A stretch of DNA of 64,000 nucleotides from a bacterium (lineage in GTDB: Bacteria > BMS3Abin14): contig CP070719.1 of the NCBI GenBank assembly GCA_020350725.1, positions 2,180,701 through 2,244,700 of the forward strand, read 5' to 3'. The translations under genes were made by a program, and so were the position numbers. A model generated the notes under the pieces. That model saw only the letters and a list, made by a program, of their open reading frames with translations, made no database searches and had not been told where the DNA came from. The stretch's first letter is position 1; each line of letters begins with the position of its first letter. Shown here piece after piece: positions 61,536-64,000 of this stretch.

Positions 61536-62780
61536 TCAATCCCACTTCCGCCTGTCATCGATCACCTCGGCGTCCTCGGGGATGGTTCCATCCTCCACCT
61601 GGATCACCGACACACCCAGCTTGAGAACTTCCTTGATCCTCTCGGCGATGGCTTCGATCGTGTGAGCAGGCAAGGCCATTTTACCCTGGACCTCTACGGT
61701 CATGTCGTCCATGGCCCGATCCCTGACGATGACGGCGCGAAAGCGATCCACCCCGTCAAAAGAGGAGAGGACCTCCGAGAGCTGAGCCGGATGGACGAAC
61801 AGGCCCCGCACCTTGGTCACCTGGTCAACCCTGCCGAGGATGGCGGTCAATCGGGGACTTTTGCGTCCGCAGGGGCACGGCCTGTCATCCACGGAGGATA
61901 GATCTCCGGTTGCAAAACGGAGCAGCGTGTTTATGGGATTCAACGGTGTGACGATCACCTCTCCGGGAGTCCCGGCCGGGACCGGTTCGAGGGTTTCCGT
62001 GTCGAGGAGTTCCAGTAACACCGAGGGATCGAAATGCATACCGTTCGCCTCCCGGCATTCGTAAGCGATAGCACCGACCTCGGCCGTTCCGTAGCCCTGT
62101 CTGACGTGGATTCCATAGGTGTCCTGAAATTCTGACCGGAGGCTCTCCGGCAACTTCTCCGCTATGACGAAAGCCTTGCTTATCCCGAGCCGGGTTCCCG
62201 TTTCAGAGGCCTTCTCCAGGAGGACTTTCAGGTAGGAAGGCAGACCTACATACGCATTTGCGCCCAGGTGGGCTGCCACGGCGACCTGGATCTCTGCGTT
62301 GCCGATGCCTGCCGGGATGACCGCACACCCGATGTTGTGACATCCCTCTTCGAACATGGCCCCGGCGGGAGTCAGATGGTATCCGAGGCAGTTGAGCACG
62401 ATGTCCCCTTCTTCGAAGCCGCACGCCAGTAGGGTCCTCTCCCAGCGGTAATAGGAGGTGAGGTGTCCCTCCGGATCGTAAATCGGTCCCGGTGAGGAAT
62501 AGATCCTTCTGAGATTTCCGGGGGGGACGGTGATCAAGCCTCCAAAGGGGGAGTTCTCCGCCTGGATCCTGGGTAGCTCCGACTTCTTCAGGATGGGAAA
62601 CTTCCGGATGTCTTTCGGCGTGTTGAGGTCATCGGCTGTCACACCGGCGTCCTGCAGGCGCCTCATGAATCCGGGCGCTTTCTGCCAGTCTCCCGCCATC
62701 AGCTCGTGGAGTTTTCTGACCTGAAACTCCAGGGTCTCCCCGTGGGATAGATACTCAAGATCACGTCCGCTCTCTTTCAT
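61536..62780 (-). CDS. paaK: Phenylacetate-CoA-ligase-like adenylate-forming enzyme
   Basis: About 414 residues. AMP-binding fold: SSPGPIYDPEGHLTSYYRW, QGYGTAEVGAIAYEC, RFATGDLSSV and RVDQVTKVRGLFVHP, arranged as in PaaK family. Members activate aryl acids with ATP and CoA. Start ATG 62780 has GGGAGGGAG 8-13 nt upstream; the longer frame to 62840 is rejected. The proximity of kor genes points to use in acyl-CoA metabolism of aromatic or 2-oxo acids (inference); symbol by family, substrate not proven. Confidence 0.85.
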   Translation of the reverse strand: MKESGRDLEYLSHGETLEFQVRKLHELMAGDWQKAPGFMRRLQDAGVTADDLNTPKDIRKFPILKKSELPRIQAENSPFGGLITVPPGNLRRIYSSPGPIYDPEGHLTSYYRWERTLLACGFEEGDIVLNCLGYHLTPAGAMFEEGCHNIGCAVIPAGIGNAEIQVAVAAHLGANAYVGLPSYLKVLLEKASETGTRLGISKAFVIAEKLPESLRSEFQDTYGIHVRQGYGTAEVGAIAYECREANGMHFDPSVLLELLDTETLEPVPAGTPGEVIVTPLNPINTLLRFATGDLSSVDDRPCPCGRKSPRLTAILGRVDQVTKVRGLFVHPAQLSEVLSSFDGVDRFRAVIVRDRAMDDMTVEVQGKMALPAHTIEAIAERIKEVLKLGVSVIQVEDGTIPEDAEVIDDRRKWD

Positions 62781-62948
62781 CGTGATATCTCCCTCCCGTC
62801 TTGACTGGTAAAAAATCAAGAATGCCCACTGGCGTTCCATCCGTCAAGGTTCTCTTCCAGAAAGAAGTTGACAGGAAAAATCATTTTCGGCCTCATGACA
62901 GGCATATATCCCGCTATGTGAATATTATACCTAGAGAAGGGGAAAGCC

Positions 62949-63971
62949 ATGGGAAAACAGGATCTGTTGGATTTGCTCAGGGAGTATCGGAATGCATCAG
63001 AGGAGTTTCAGGCAACCTCATACTGGAAGGCGTACGAGAAGGAAATCCTGAAAATAGTTTCCAAAATAGACTTTAATTATCTGCGGTCAGGTAGATATCC
63101 GAGGTTGGCCTCGTTTGGTTTTGCGGATGGAATATATAGTCGGAGATACACTCCCTGGAAAAAAGCAGTGTTGAAGATTTTCCGGATAAAGGAGCCACAG
63201 GTGACTCCCTATTATTTGACGCCCGAAGACATGCAGGAGATGGCATTTCATCACTGCCAATTAGTTGGCAGGCTCAATGATGCCAAATCTCTTGAGGATA
63301 TAAGTGTCTCGACATTCGGGAGTCCGGGGGGAGTGTTTACCGTTAATAACAACCAATACACTGTTTCGTTTCTGAATTATTATCTGCGGTATTGCTTTGC
63401 CCACCGGCATATCAAGTTCACCGGCAAAGAGGTTATCGTTGAGATCGGTTCTGGTTCAGGTTATCAGGTAGAAATCCTGAAAAAACTTTACCCTGAAATT
63501 ACGATTATCTGTTTCGATCTGCCGGCCCAAATCTATCTGTGTGAAAGGTACCTCTCCGAAGCTCTGGGCAATGATGAAGTCGTAAAAACCAATGTGACCC
63601 TGGAATGGAGGGACCTGTCGTTGCTGGAAAAGGGAAAAGTCTACTGTTTTGGATGCTGGCAGGTGCCTTTATTAAACGAACTTGAATTCGATGTATTCTG
63701 GAATGCTGCCAGTTTCGGAGAGATGGAGCCCGATGTCGTCAATAATTACTTGGGATACGTAAAAAACAGGGCGAAATGGATCTATCTATTGCAAAAACGA
63801 CACGGTCAGAAGACAACGGGCAGGGTTCACGTCAAACAGCCCATAACGCTGGCTCATTACAGGGCAATGTTGAACGGATATCGTTTGATCGAGGAGCAGA
63901 GTGCCTTTTCGTCCATAAATAAAATGCGGGGTGATTATTTTGAGGGGATTTGGCGTAGAGAGTATGTCTGA
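62949..63971 (+). CDS. Putative sugar O-methyltransferase (NanM/TIGR04371-like)
   Basis: 340 residues. A Rossmann methyltransferase core is visible: VIVEIGSGSGYQVEILKKLYPEITIICFDLP and AQIYLCERYLSEAL, followed by FDVFWNAASFGEMEPDVV. The N-terminal half (YYLTPEDMQEMAFHHCQL) resembles polysaccharide-linked methyltransferases. Base composition is visibly more AT-rich than the rest of the window, with more A/T third positions, suggesting acquired surface-polysaccharide DNA. Rightward, GGGGAAAG just upstream of the ATG, ends 30 bases before the window edge. Confidence 0.78.
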   Translation: MGKQDLLDLLREYRNASEEFQATSYWKAYEKEILKIVSKIDFNYLRSGRYPRLASFGFADGIYSRRYTPWKKAVLKIFRIKEPQVTPYYLTPEDMQEMAFHHCQLVGRLNDAKSLEDISVSTFGSPGGVFTVNNNQYTVSFLNYYLRYCFAHRHIKFTGKEVIVEIGSGSGYQVEILKKLYPEITIICFDLPAQIYLCERYLSEALGNDEVVKTNVTLEWRDLSLLEKGKVYCFGCWQVPLLNELEFDVFWNAASFGEMEPDVVNNYLGYVKNRAKWIYLLQKRHGQKTTGRVHVKQPITLAHYRAMLNGYRLIEEQSAFSSINKMRGDYFEGIWRREYV

Positions 63972-64000
63972 CAGCCTGCCAAGATGAATTACTTTGGACT

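Noticed and set aside
1-64000. tRNA and rRNA genes
   Set aside because: No T-arm (GTTCGANTC) plus acceptor pairing or rRNA segment was recognised in the intergenic DNA; a covariance search would be needed to exclude divergent ones.

Overview
The window is one high-GC stretch from a diderm (Gram-negative) chromosome. Gene content fits a deltaproteobacterial (Desulfobacterota-like) organism with anaerobic or facultative redox metabolism. The signs are a periplasmic ferredoxin/NrfD membrane module, haem-binding two-component sensors, a four-subunit 2-oxoacid:ferredoxin oxidoreductase, outer-membrane phospholipase and a PagL-like lipid A deacylase, an ApbE/NusG_II/Gx-transporter flavinylation-type cluster, many HEAT/HD-GYP/histidine-kinase signalling proteins and one probable selenoprotein. 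This placement is an inference from gene content; no rRNA or tRNA gene was found.

Layout. 0-3.5 kb: a membrane electron-transfer module (Fe-S subunit cut by the window edge, HybB/NrfD subunit) followed by a haem-sensor protein with no kinase and a small membrane protein. 3.5-4.3 kb: an intergenic block made only of tandem and inverted short-word repeats. 4.3-7.5 kb: a haem-sensor histidine kinase with a sigma-54 response regulator. 7.9-19.3 kb: hpt, an SH3 membrane protein, a methyltransferase, a YedK-type peptidase, MaoC, a PLD-like protein, msrB, DUF4389, a DMT transporter, phospholipase A and phosphoketolase. 19.3-22.2 kb: a PagL-like gene broken by an in-frame TAG, DUF4197, a DUF3192-like lipoprotein, a probable selenocysteine-containing HMA (MerP-like) protein and a DUF2892 protein. 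22.3-26.1 kb: a DUF6544-like protein, a CCG-domain Fe-S oxidoreductase, a GGQ release-factor-like protein, a rhodanese and a PGPGW-like membrane protein.

26.3-34.7 kb is a conserved housekeeping block read leftward: tmk-holB-ricT-metG, then a SUKH-like protein and a TatD/radical-SAM fusion, with mog and MOSC genes and an outer-membrane barrel upstream. 35-40.3 kb: dksA, a GAF-domain kinase with its receiver, then apbE, NusG_II and Gx transporter genes. 40.3-45 kb (leftward): rseC-like, a small conserved gene, rluD and pgeF as one overlapping operon, then an orphan PAS kinase and purC. 45.3-48.9 kb: HEAT, HD-GYP and HEAT proteins. 48.9-54.5 kb: two paralogous peptide-binding proteins and two permeases of a dipeptide-type ABC importer with no ATPase gene present. 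54.7-62.8 kb: a DMT transporter, PAP2 phosphatase, korD-A-B-C with an XRE/cupin regulator, DUF2784 and a phenylacetate-CoA-ligase-like gene. From about 62.9 kb the base composition falls and a sugar O-methyltransferase-like gene suggests the edge of a surface-polysaccharide region.

The strongest discoveries are: (1) a 97-residue HMA-fold protein whose metal-binding Cys position is an in-frame UGA followed by a bSECIS-like hairpin; it was missed because the UGA splits the reading frame; (2) a PagL-like gene intact except for one in-frame UAG; (3) a window-wide family of intergenic degenerate word repeats, often in inverted pairs able to form long hairpins, including a dispersed element of about 90-100 bp present twice with only transition differences in its core; (4) a shared N-terminal domain in the adjacent HEAT and HD-GYP proteins; (5) a kinase-less copy of the haem sensor beside the NrfD module.
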